Shown here piece by piece: positions 27,216 to 36,745 of a stretch of 64,000 nucleotides of DNA (its first letter is position 1; every line of letters begins with the position of its first letter). The DNA is taken from positions 62,001 through 126,000 of the forward strand of contig CAJNDS010002426.1 in assembly GCA_905221605.1 (NCBI GenBank), given 5' to 3'. A model generated the notes under the pieces. That model saw only the letters and a list, made by a program, of their open reading frames with translations, made no database searches and was not told where the DNA came from. The position numbers and the translations under genes are program-made. The DNA is from Symbiodinium natans (taxonomy: Eukaryota; Sar; Dinophyceae; Suessiales; Symbiodiniaceae).

Positions 27216-27576
27216 CTGGATGGTATTGATGAGGGAATGGTTTTTTCTCTTTCTGAAGACAAGTGCGCTGGAACAGCCAATGTGCTGAAGGTATGGTGGT
27301 TACTATTAAGGGTATGGAAATCCCTGATAGTAGGAAGTGTGTAGCCTTTTGCGTAGCGAAGACCACGGTTCGTGGTGAAGAAGGCTGAAGAGTCTTCAAA
27401 GACAAGAGAATCATGGTGGTAAAAAGATTCTCCATGGTAAAAGGTGTTTAGCCAATGTGCTATAAATTCGTCCTGGATGACGTTAAACCATAACATGCAT
27501 TTCAAGCAGTTGGCTGCTGCCTTAATGGCAGCTTTTGGCCAAAAGTCTGCACCTCCAGTTTGTGTCCTAGGAAATC
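27216..27576 (+). other. LTR element 3' non-coding region
   Basis: No ORF with domain signal. It includes a short inverted repeat TCCTAGGAAATCCTAGGA just before the polypurine tract. Confidence 0.55.
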
Positions 27577-27591
27577 CTAGGACAGGGGGAG
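27577..27591 (+). other. Polypurine tract
   Basis: GGACAGGGGGAG ends at the 3' LTR start. It is the expected plus-strand primer of an LTR element. Confidence 0.6.
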
Positions 27592-27878
27592 TGCGGAGCT
27601 GCAGTTTGTATTCAGGAAATGAGTTGGTGTTGAAGGAAGAAGGGTCAACGTACCCGTTACTATTTGGCTCAAGATGGGCTTGAACAAGAAGCCACAAGTT
27701 CAAAAAGTAGTGCCTGGGCTCTTAGGGTTTGTTAAGGGTGTGGATTCCTTTCCCCCTTCTTTCCCCCCTGGGTTGCTCTTATCCGTGTTTTGGGTTGTCT
27801 CTTGGTTCGATCTGGGGAATATAAGTTCTGGGCAATCAGTGGGGTTGATTTCTTTCCTTCTTTGGTTGTCCCCCCGTA
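27592..27878 (+). repeat. 3' LTR
   Basis: 287 bp, matching the 5' LTR wherever compared. Followed by TAGGG (27879-27883), the right target duplication. Confidence 0.9.
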
Positions 27879-27911
27879 TAGGGTTTGGGGTTTAGGGTTT
27901 AGGGTTTAGGG
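27879..27911 (+). repeat. Telomere-like array split by the LTR element, right part
   Basis: TAGGGTTTGGGGTTTAGGG and further TTTAGGG copies, the continuation of the array at 10590-10613. Confidence 0.85.
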
Positions 27912-28667
27912 AAGCCCACTTGGGATTTCCGTGGCCGGCGAGTGCTATGTTCACTGCGATGCCGATGCGCAGACTGGCTCTTCACGCATCGGCGCATTGG
28001 CGCATTGGCGCATTGGCGCCATTCTCTGTCCTAAAGTTGCAGAGAGCGCTGCTGCAAGCACAAAAGAGTTCAAAGCAAAACCTCTTCGGCGCGAGCGGGA
28101 AAATCAGCAGTGGCGATGTTGGGGATAGGATCTTTTCAAGGGTGTCTTCCTCGGCTGGCACTTCCCCCACTCAACATTCTGGTCTATCGACTTAACACAT
28201 CGACATACATCTGTTGAATCCTTGGCAGGAACATGGTCCGCAACTTGACAGTACCACGAAATGGATTATCCGAGGCTTGGAAGAAGCACTCTGCGTGCGA
28301 CTAGCAAGCGGAACGGTTTAACAAACCGCATTGACTGATTGCTTGTGCTCCAGTGATCGGCAAGGGGGATCTACCGATCGCCGCATGTCTTCGACCGAGC
28401 CGTTCAAAGCACCACACTGTTGTCCACTCCCTGTCTCACAAAACACTAGCGGCTCAGGACTGCTCATCTCCGCAAGATCATGGTCACACACACACAAGCA
28501 CACAAGGGGAAGAAATGCCCGCTGTCGCCGTCATGGTCGTAATGGTGATGGTGGTGGTGGTGGGTGGGTCGAAGCAGCGTCTCCCGACTCCGACCACTCG
28601 TGCGGAAAGGGTTCTATACCCAATACTGACAGCATGCAGGATCGAAACGAATGCAAGGTCTCACAGT
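27912..28667. other. Stretch without a recognised gene
   Basis: Contains a triple GCGCATTGG unit (27993-28018), an ACAC-rich patch near 28484-28505 and a GGTGGTGG-rich patch near 28545-28565. No supported exon. Confidence 0.5.
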
Positions 28668-28922
28668 TCATGGCTTGGAGATTATTGACGTCACGACGAC
28701 GGCAAAAACTGAAGTGACGATGCCAGTGCAACAAATCGATTGATTCTCATCGAGAAAGAGTCCAATCCCGACGATGCAACTTGGCAACTGCAGCAACAAA
28801 AGATTTTTGCCGAATGCAGCACAAGTTGTCACAGTAGCTTCTAAGGCTTCCTTGGAGTCGGGACCGCATCCCTGCAGGGCTACTGTGGCGCCAAGGATCA
28901 GTACCGCCAAAGCGAGCTTCAT
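28668..28922 (-). CDS. Small secreted or membrane protein candidate
   Basis: An 84-codon minus-strand ORF from an ATG whose product starts MKLALAVLILGATVALQGCG, a textbook signal peptide with a cleavage-like ALQ-GCG end. GPDSKEALEATVTTCAAFGK follows, then a second hydrophobic stretch (LQLPSCIVGIGLFLDE) and a C-terminal FAVVVTSIISKP. It may be a complete small gene or a first exon. No family recognised. Confidence 0.35.
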   Translation of the reverse strand: MKLALAVLILGATVALQGCGPDSKEALEATVTTCAAFGKNLLLLQLPSCIVGIGLFLDENQSICCTGIVTSVFAVVVTSIISKP

Positions 28923-30495
28923 CGGGATGGTGCACAGCGGTGGCAATGTTGAACCTTTCTCCCCCTCAAGGTCTTGAGCCGGGCATGGGGCGCAACAAGA
29001 ACTTCTTGCAGTACTGAGATTATTACCACTCCTTCGGCCGGGACTCCAAAGCAGCAAGCTTTTGCAAATGACAGATGCCTCACTCGGACGTTCGTGCACT
29101 CATAGGCGATGCACATTGTAAGACCTGCCAACAAGTCTTAGAACACTCAACCTGAACAGCCCCCGCGTTGAATCAGTGCAAATCTTTACCTCCCTGATGC
29201 TGCAGATGCACTCTGAAACATGCTTCGGCATGAGTCGGGCAACTCATGCAACTTCTACTGTCAAACACAAACAAAATGTCCTTCTGCGTTTGACCGCTCC
29301 TCCCGAAATGCGAGGCTTCCGCTTTTGCATTTCCACATCCGCTAAGTCCGCTGAAGGTTCTGCTAGAACTGCCCGTATGGCTTCTTCGACGATGCTTGCA
29401 ACTTCGACGTGGCCAAGATTTGAAGCTCGCCTGCAGGAATGTCTCGCGCAACTGTCGCATGTCAACGCCACACTCAACCACTACACTAGACTCCAAACCA
29501 CCGCATCCAAGCGAAAAGCATCGTTCACACACCACACCGGGAGCCTCTGGGATAGTGATAGACGTCTCTTGCTCCTTGCGGACAATCTTTCTCGCTCCCT
29601 GCAACAGCTCCGCTAGATGGCTCTTTTGTCTCCTTATCCTCCACTGCCATCCACTGCCCTCCCCCCATGGCTTCTTTCGCCTGTTCCCTGTCCGCAGCCC
29701 CGCCTACCTGCCTACCTCCCTTCCCTCCTCGAATTGCGACTTCTTTTCCCACAAGCATGCAGGAAAGAATTCGAGGGGTTTGCCAGAAAGACTTTTTCAA
29801 TCGAGGGCAGGCCCGTAGGCGCGACCCCAGCCTTCCAAAATCTCTCCCGAACCCTCACCCTGTGCCCGCTGCGCGCACAAACCGCAAGCGCTCCGCGAAG
29901 GTCTTTCAGCAAGTGAAACCACAAACCCATTTCCCGAAGCCCGACCTTTCAAAAGACTAAGCCCGAACCTGTCTTGAAGCTGCCCGGAGGACCGAGAGTC
30001 TTCGGCCCAAAAGCTGCGGAGGCCCACCTGCGAGCTCAGCGGGGTTCAGGGCTTGGGTTCCTCTTGGTGAGCTGAGAGATTCAAAGCTTCCTAGAAGGGC
30101 GGGCTTTCTTCTGGCTCGAACTCATCAGCCGATGCTTCATCCGAAGCGGAACAGGTCCTGGCGCCAGAATCAGCGCTTGCAAAGAGTTTGGCATCGTTCT
30201 CTTCGGCCAGTCGGGCCGCTGATGAATTGGCGTTCAAAGCTGATCCGGTGACGAGGCTCACCATTGGTGTTCAGCTTGAGCGCAACAAAATCACAAAACA
30301 AAACAAAAAGTTGGAACGCAGAGATCGTCACATCACAGGGCGAGCAAAGCGCCGTCACCCCATGTCGCGCGGAGTCTTCCTTTCGCGCCAGTCCAATTCA
30401 AAACATCTTTGAGATCACCAAAGAGCGGAACGTTCATTCCAGAAGCGCGTGGTTTCTTGCTTTCCACCACCACAACGGGTGGGAGGGCAGAAACT
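28923..30495. other. Stretch without a supported gene
   Basis: Two overlapping ORFs at 29173-29616 on opposite strands and a minus-strand stretch (EVASIVEEAIRAVLAEPSAD, about 29330-29420) look weakly protein-like. None has a recognisable domain or splice context. Confidence 0.4.
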
Positions 30496-31200
30496 GCGGA
30501 AACTGCTGGGGGCCGGCCTGGAGTGTCTTTGGGACGTCCATTAGGAACATACTTGTAGCCCTGATGGAGGCGGCGGTTTGGACCTCGAAAGTTCGGATGA
30601 CATGGGACTGCTGGGGGTCGGCCTGGGGCGCCTTCTGGGGGAGCTCCGTTATGGCCGTTTGCACCACGAGACGCTTTCGAAAAGTTCGGGCCCATGACAT
30701 GGGACTGCTGGAGGCCGGCCTGTTGGGGAGCTCTGTTAGAAAGGCCCGGAGGGGGGTGGTGCAGACCTTGGGATGTTTTCGGAACGTTCGGGCTGTGGAC
30801 ATGGGACTGCTGGAGGCCGGCCTGTTGGGGAGCTTTGTTAGTCGGAGGGGGGTGGTCCAGACCTTGGGATGTTGCCGGCCTGTTGGGGAGCTCTGTGAGT
30901 AAGGCCCCGAGGGGTGGGCCAGACCTTGGGATGTTTTCGGAACGTTCGGGGTCTGGACATGGGACTGCTGGAGGCCGGCCTGTTGGGGAGCTCTGTGAGT
31001 AAGGCCCGCAAAAAAATGTCCAGACCTTGGGATGTTTTGTTCGGGCTCTGGACATGGGACTGCTGCAGGCCGGCCTGTTGGGGAGCTCTGTGAGTAAGGC
31101 CCGGAGGGGGGTGGTCCAGACCTTGGGATGTTATCGGAACGTTCAGGGGTCTGCACATGGGACTGCTGGAGGCCGGCGTGTTGGGGAGCTCTGTGAGTAA
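30496..31200 (+). repeat. Minisatellite of about 95-105-bp units
   Basis: Six full units begin with CATGGGACTGCTGGAGGCC (about 30600, 30697, 30799, 30958, 31053, 31156). Each carries GGCCTGTTGGGGAGCTCTGT and CCAGACCTTGGGATGTT. Truncated units lie near 30508 and 30870. Units differ by point changes and small deletions. The long ORFs across it on both strands come from the repeat structure. Confidence 0.85.
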
Positions 31201-31298
31201 GGGAAACGAAAGTTCATGATGTATTTTGAAGTTTCATGCCCAATACCCTTCTCGATCCTCGCCCAAAAAGCAACATCAAGCACTCAATATGAAGGAAA

Positions 31299-31459
31299 CT
31301 AAGGATTAAGGAACATCATTTTACAAAACCCGTAAAAAAGAAAACGGCCCACTAGAGAAACGAGGATCAAAGAGGCCAGCCTGGCCCAGAAGTCCAGGAA
31401 GGTCCTCGCTCGGAAGACGGTGTAATAGCCCAGCAAGAAGGACAACGGGGCTTCAGCAC
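31299..31459 (-). CDS. XKR-like membrane protein, last exon
   Basis: After the acceptor CAAG at 31462-31460 the frame reads GAEAPLSFLLGYYTVFRART, then FLDFWARLASLILVSLVGRF, and stops at 31299. The E-x-P-L-x-x-LL-Y pattern followed by a long hydrophobic helix resembles XK-related (XKR) proteins, which are multi-pass membrane proteins in some cases linked to phospholipid scrambling. The assignment rests on pattern only. Confidence 0.5.
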
Positions 31460-31595
31460 CTTGCTCCGATCGAAAGGGTCCATTGGGGTTCATTATGGGT
31501 TTTAACGTAGGGATTCAGGATTTCGCAAGTTTTGGAATCCTCCGACTACGGGGCGCTTGGGGATTCAGGGTCTGGTCGCCTTTGGGCTTCGGCAC
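31460..31595 (-). other. 136-bp intron flanked by a 15-bp direct repeat
   Basis: GGGCTTCAGCACCTT (31448-31462) and GGGCTTCGGCACCTT (31584-31598) flank the intron and differ at one base. On the minus strand both contain AAG|GTGC. Splicing between the two AG|GT points gives an in-phase join SEK-GAEAPLSF. This is the same geometry as the telomere-repeat intron at 7691-7798. Confidence 0.65.
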
Positions 31596-32035
31596 CTTTT
31601 TCTGACTGCAAGGCCAGAATGAGGCCGTTGCTTGGCAAGCCCTTCTGCCGGGACTTTCGGAACTCTCGGACAACGTCCACTAGTTGCACCTTCCCCCGGT
31701 AGCAGTCCATAAAATACGGCACCAGGATGATGCCTCCTTGGATGACGGCTAAGCCAAATTCCTGCCCAAAAAGCAGCGAGAGCAGGGTGTCCCAGTCCGA
31801 GGCATAGTCGAGCAGGTAAAGGAGGAAGTCGAGATGCAGCTGACGGAGTTTCTGCCGGTCCCGGGAGTAGGAGCGCTGAGCCATTTCGGATCGGAGGCTT
31901 TCAGTTCTCTCTTCGATGCGTTTCATCACGTCCTCGTTTAAAGGGATGTGACAAATGAGGCAGCGTTCCGCCAGGCTCAGGGCCAAGGTTGCCGCCAGTT
32001 TCAGCCCAAGCACCGCCACGCTGCCAGGAACCATG
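31596..32035 (-). CDS. XKR-like membrane protein, main exon
   Basis: Minus-strand frame containing VAVLGLKLAATLALSLAERC (possible membrane helix), a charged helix (EDVMKRIEERTESLRSEMAQ), LHLDFLLYLLDYASDWDTLL, and FGLAVIQGGIILVPYFMDCY followed by RGKVQLVDVVREFRKS. The D-Y-x-S-D-W motif after a hydrophobic segment and the Q-G-hydrophobic helix fit XKR-like proteins. The upstream boundary is uncertain. A further exon at about 32095-32215 (GAFLPRNEHSEGFGDTAAY) may precede it. Confidence 0.5.
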
Positions 32036-33300
32036 CCGTTAGGCCTGCTTCGGGCCAACTCCCATGCCTGTAATTGTGCGCAAGTGCGCACCTGGCGAGG
32101 TGCGTGGGCAGTAGGTTCGACGATGCCCAGTTCTGGTACTTTGAGTAGAACCTGTAGGCGGCAGTGTCCCCAAAACCCTCACTATGCTCGTTGCGTGGCA
32201 GGAAGGCCCCTTCACTGCAGCTCTGTCGTTGCCACTTCTGCCACAAAGAGGACGTGGACTGACACATCAAGCAGTGGCAGCACGTCGCCTGGCAGCCAGA
32301 GCAGCCCAGGCCATACCTGGAATAATTCAAGGCGACATTTACACTTCTGTATGTCCCAACTCTCGGGCCACATTCTGCTCGACACTGCTCTGAGCAAGCG
32401 GACCTTGCTGTCTCCTGGAACTTCTTTATTTGTTTAGAGTCATCAAATGTTTTTGTTTTCAAGCACGCTGAAACATGCAAGATCGAGCTCTTGGCAACTC
32501 AGGTTGCCAAACTGCGCCAAGCAGTATGAGCCCTCCACGCTGTCCAGCAGCTCTTCGTACTGACTGGTCAGCAAAAATGCGGCTGCAAAGCTCACAATTG
32601 GAACACGATGATGGCAGCGCTGAAGAGGGTCGCCGGCCTCTGCAGGCGCAGGAAGCCAAGCCGGGAGTGGTCCACTGGCCACTGCAGGCAAAGCGGCTGG
32701 GCGAAAGGCCGAAACGGCTGCGGAGCTTGCAAGAGCAGAGCCAACGGGAGGGCTGCGAGCCAGGGACTGGTCAGGATACTGATGTGGACGATGAAGGGGA
32801 GGGAGGCCACCTCCAACACCACCAAGAACCTGGGACTCAAGAGATCTCATGCCCCGAAAGCAACATGGTCCCACATCTGGAGCTGGAGACCTATATCAAG
32901 GGAGAGGGAGTCAGAGGGAAGGCACAGGGAGGGAGGAAGAGACAGGGATAGGGAGGGAGTGGGAGAGGGAGTGACAGGGTGAGAGGGAGATAGAGGGGGA
33001 GGGAGTGACGGGAAGAATTAACATAGAGAGAAAGGCAGAAGGGAGAGACGAACGAAAGGAGGAGACACGGGTGAACTTTACTTGAGCTACTGCAGCTGCT
33101 GCGCAACGTGGCCGAGGAGCCAAACGCTCCAAGCCCACCACGGGTTCTTGGCAGCCTCCTCCCGCGCAGCTTCCAGCCGCGCCGAAAGCGCGAACTTTTG
33201 CAGTCTCATGGCGCCTCCAAGGCCTCCAAGCTCAAAGCAGCGCCGGCTGCACCCGCGACGTCTGTACAGGGGCCGTCTTTTTCCCGGCCTTACCCTCTAA
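32036..33300. other. Region upstream of the XKR-like gene
   Basis: Several minus-strand open stretches could be upstream exons: 32095-32215, and 32445-32600 with EELLDSVEGSYCLAQFG. None is secured by splice sites. Bases 32886-33065 are a purine-rich (GGGA/GAGG) low-complexity tract. Confidence 0.4.
32886..33065 (+). repeat. Purine-rich GGGA/GAGG low-complexity tract
   Basis: About 180 bases composed almost only of G and A in GGGAGG, GAGAG and GGAAG words, with occasional T or C. Confidence 0.85.
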
Positions 33301-34399
33301 ATTGAGCCTCAGCTGCGAAGATGCCAGCCAAACATTGAAGCGCTGCACAAATATGAGCACAACAACAATACGCATACAAATCATGTGGGACAACCCGGCA
33401 ACCTGGGACGTTCGTAAGGTCCCCAGCACGCGGTTTTCATCACAAGAACTGGTTACTTGTATTTACTTGTTGAAAGAACCCAACAAGCGCAGTGCCTGGC
33501 GCCTGCAGATGGAAAGCCCGGAGAAGCTCCTCGGCAAGGTACGCGGCACGAACCGGCCTCCCAGTCTCAGTCTGTTGGAAGGTTCGGGCACAATCAAGAA
33601 AAAGTTGTCGGCATGGTCTGTGCGATGCACAACAAGATCTCGGATCCCACTGATTTGGGCTTGTGAAACTCCAGGGCCGATGCCAACGAAGCCAACGAAC
33701 CAAACAACGCGATGCTGACGTCCTGCCACAAGAAAAAGGAGCAGTCGGGCGAACTGCGACCAGGGCTAGCCTCGGAGAGCGTGGAGTCGGGGCCGAGCCG
33801 AAGCCCAAGTCATTCCAAAGTTCATTCGGCCTTTTCTCGCACGCGGACTTTCAGACAGCGCGGCTTACATCACTGGTAGAATCTGGTGCATTTCCCCAGT
33901 GCATCTGGTTATATCTTTAGTTCTACAAATCGTAATACCTATGTTAAGAGTTGTTCTTACAGGCGAAGACAACAATTACATCGACACGTCAAGTATTTGT
34001 GTATCTTTGACGTTGTTAATTCGCCACATCTTTGCGTGGGGCTCGTACTTTTGGGCCTGTCCCACCTCCTCCTCCTCCTCGCCTACTCCTTCTGCCTCCT
34101 TCCGAGCGAGCGTGGGGGGCTCGGTTGGCAGATCGCGCACTATTCCATTACGCACAACAATTAAACCCATAACTTCTAGAGCACATAACATGTATGTGGG
34201 TGGCAGAACTTCTTCAAGACACTGGCAACAGAATTGCACAAAACTTAAGACAGGTGGAATTAGACATGGATCGCTACACGGATGCAAGAAGAGTATTATA
34301 AAAAACTCCGCAAGTGGATACGCTATTCGGGCCCATTGTGGGATGTAGCGTTGTTTTGTAATGAGGCAATATGTCACCTGATTTTTCTAAGCTTTGTGC
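33301..34399. other. Stretch without a recognised gene
   Basis: ORFs of 60-140 codons on both strands lack domain signals. A CTCCTCCTCCT patch occurs at 34067-34082. GC content falls towards the right, into the AT-rich island. Confidence 0.45.
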
Positions 34400-35240
34400 T
34401 GTTCTGTAGGTTTATCTAAACCAAAACAGGAGCAACCCAACTAATGGTTAGAAGTCTTGATTGTGGGGCGATTTTCTTATAACACAGATTCATTCAATCC
34501 TGTCAAAAATGAGGACATAGCCGAGCTTTGAGACATCGATGCAGCCATTTCCGAGCAAGGATGGTTTTAAAAATTCGAAAAAGTTATAAGACAATGTTTG
34601 GCAAGGTTAGGAAACCAAAAGGACCAACACGAGTAAAAAAAGAAACAAACAAACAAACAAAAAACAACTTACAAAAAAGATTAAGAATTCCTTGTGTGAA
34701 ACAATTAGGTGTATTGTAGAACTGATACAATCGCTGTAGCGCAACCACGACTATAAATGAAAACAATTTCTAGAGATATATATATAATTTTAATTCACAC
34801 AGAAAGTAATTATAGATTCGAGGGTGGAATTGAGAATAAATTCCCTTCTCTCTTCTCCTCTGATTTCTCGAATAATGAAATACAGAAAACAAAAAAGAAT
34901 TCGAGAGGGTGGAATTTTGCATACATTCCACTCTCTCTTCTCCCTTCCTCCCACTCCACATTCTCTCGCTTATCCCTTCCTCCCACTCCCTCGTCTGTGA
35001 TTCAAAAAAGAAAGTCCACTTCCAGAACAAAAAAACAGTCTCGTCTCTGCTCCGCTGCTTTTTCGAAGAAATACAAAAAAACAAAAAGAAATGGGGCGCC
35101 GCGCCCCCCAACCCTCCTGATTTTCGAACAATGAAAAAAAAGTCTCGTCTCTACCTGATTTTCGAACAATGAATGATGCAAAAACAACAAAAAAAGTCTC
35201 GTTTTTTGATTTTTTAACATGAATGAAACACTAGACACCG
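34400..35240. other. AT-rich island
   Basis: Base composition shifts sharply from the GC-rich surroundings. It contains (AAAC)n and A-rich runs (34629-34675), a TATATATATA patch (34776-34790), pyrimidine blocks (TTCCCTTCTCTCTTCTCCTC), and two or three copies of a CTGATTTTCGAACAATGAA motif (35118-35173). No ORF with domain signal. It may be a decayed element or an inserted segment. Confidence 0.6.
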
Positions 35241-35265
35241 ATTATCCCGAAAGCAATCAGTGCGT

Positions 35266-35448
35266 TCAGGCGTTTATCCAGGCAATCCTGTATTCGGCTA
35301 GCTTCTCTGCAAGTTCAGCACATTGAACGCGAAGCTGGTCGATCTGACGTTGCAGATCATTATCTTACTTCCACAGTTCCAGAATCTTTTCCAGGTTCCT
35401 CGACTCTGCTTCTGCAGTCGATATGTGCACGGCTTCTTCTGTTGCCAT
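35266..35448 (-). pseudogene. Coiled-coil mini-gene with an internal stop
   Basis: From an ATG at 35448 the frame reads MATEEAVHISTAEAESRNLE, then KILELWK, a TAA, then DNDLQRQIDQLRVQCAELAE and KLAEYRIAWINA to a TGA at 35266. Apart from the single stop it is one coiled-coil of about 60 residues with heptad-spaced Leu/Ile. The TAA may be a CAA-to-TAA change. No family assignment; it could come from a retroelement ORF1. Confidence 0.45.
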
Positions 35449-35849
35449 GGCGGCCTACCATGATTGGGATTCACTTGAGCACAACAAACAGACGAGCACG
35501 TTGTTGAAAGAGAGTGAGCGAGAACACGGAGCATGATCATCAACGTTCCGGTCATTAATGCACAAACAACGCGTTCGATTTTTCGACACATCCTGTTCGT
35601 TCCAATATTCACTCCGCGTGCATTCACCAAATATTGCAGCTTTGTCCACACTGTCGACCAAGCCATCAATCAGGACAGCCACCTTGCCCCACCCGCGCAC
35701 ACTGCGCGAACTTGATCGTGGACTCCGGATGGACGCCAGAAGCTGCCGTAGTTGGAAGCGGAAAAGTCGACTTTTGCAGTTGAAAGTCGACTTTCTGCAG
35801 TACAAAGTAGTTCGCCGTGGGACTCGAACTCCGCGGTGTCGAAACCCTT

Positions 35850-36215
35850 GCAAATATCGGCGCGGAACTCTGGGGCTTCGAAAGGGTTGCAAATACCGTG
35901 TCCTCGACCTCCTCCAGAAAACCTATCAGGAAGACGTAGACCGCCGCATCGCCACCGGCCTCGCTGCCCCTGAGCTAAAGGAAGGAGTCGACTGGACGGT
36001 AGGGGGCGAACCACGAAAGCAGCTGCCCTGAGGTGTGTCTGGCAAGGTGCCCTGGTGTGCAGCCAAAACTCTGCTGTCAAAGTGTGCCCCCGGTGCCACC
36101 AGGAAGCGGACTGGGAGCATGTGCTCTTGGATTGTGCTTGGTGGGAAGCCTGGGAGTTGCCAACATGGTTCCAAGAAGGCAGGGCCCAAGGTCCGACCAA
36201 GGCAGAGTGACGGTT
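35850..36215 (+). pseudogene. Non-LTR retrotransposon remnant with zf-RVT-like finger
   Basis: The plus strand encodes a fragment with RRIATGLAAPELKEGVDW, then after a frame change ALRCVWQGALVCSQNSA and VCPRCHQEADWEHVLLDC. The C-x2-C-x8-H-x4-C pattern followed by AWWEAWELPTWFQEG is the zinc-binding region seen after RT/RNase H in many LINE-like elements. A TGA (36029-36031) and a frame change separate the two parts. No RT core remains. Confidence 0.5.
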
Positions 36216-36459
36216 GAAGGGGATACATTTTACACATGTTTTAAAACTGCTAGAGGACAGACAACTGTGGGTCTGCGAAGGTTGTGGTGGACAGTTGTCC
36301 TTGAAGACTAAATTCGCAAAAACTTTCAGTTGCATGCAGTTTTAAAAAGGACCCCAGGCGCAAGGCGCAGTTTAAGTCCGAGCCAACCAATGCCATCCGC
36401 AGCCTCTTTCAGCAGCAAGGGACAGCCCGTTGCAGCAGACCCCCTGTGCAAATCCCTGA

Positions 36460-36745
36460 AGGCACCGGCAGCTGAAGCAACCTAGGAGGTTGCATCCTTC
36501 CAGTGAGGATAAAGTGAAGGTCATCCTCGCTACCAGAGAAACCTCTAACCGATCCCCTCGAACAGCCTGCGCCAGGTGCACCAGCGGCCTTGAGGGAACT
36601 TTTTGTCAGGAGGTTTAATCCTCTCATGAGGTATCACCCTCTGGTAGCATCTCAGGAGGATGATGGAGTCGAGGTTCATCCTCGCTGCCAGAGAACACAC
36701 CCCTGGCCGATTTCCTCTCACAGTTTAGCAGAGACTACAACACAA
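36460..36745. repeat. Two diverged copies of a GGATGA/CCAGAGAA element
   Basis: 36460-36575 and 36595-36745 share AGGAGGTT-AATCCT and GGTTCATCCTCGCTGCCAGAGAA-type segments with scattered changes. They may be fragments of one old element. Coding content is nil. Confidence 0.4.

Larger units (their letters stand above)
10614..27878 (+). mobile_element. Non-autonomous LTR retroelement (17.3 kb including an 8.5-kb nested element)
   Basis: Bounded by two 287-bp LTRs that appear identical wherever I compared them, beginning TGCGGAGC and ending CCCCCGTA, and flanked by a 5-bp duplication TAGGG (10609-10613 and 27879-27883). It has a primer-binding site (10901), a polypurine tract (27577-27591) and a chain of gag-like ORFs with S1-like and CCCH modules. 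I found no protease, integrase, reverse transcriptase or RNase H outside the nested element, so replication would depend on a partner. The primer-binding site type points to a Ty1/copia-like partner. Matching LTRs imply a recent insertion, yet its ORFs carry stops and frame changes. Confidence 0.8.

Noticed and set aside
30496-31200. CRISPR array or proline-rich repeat protein
   Set aside because: Units of about 100 bp are repeated over nearly their full length with no unique spacers, and the genome is eukaryotic. Long frames on both strands come from the repeat period.
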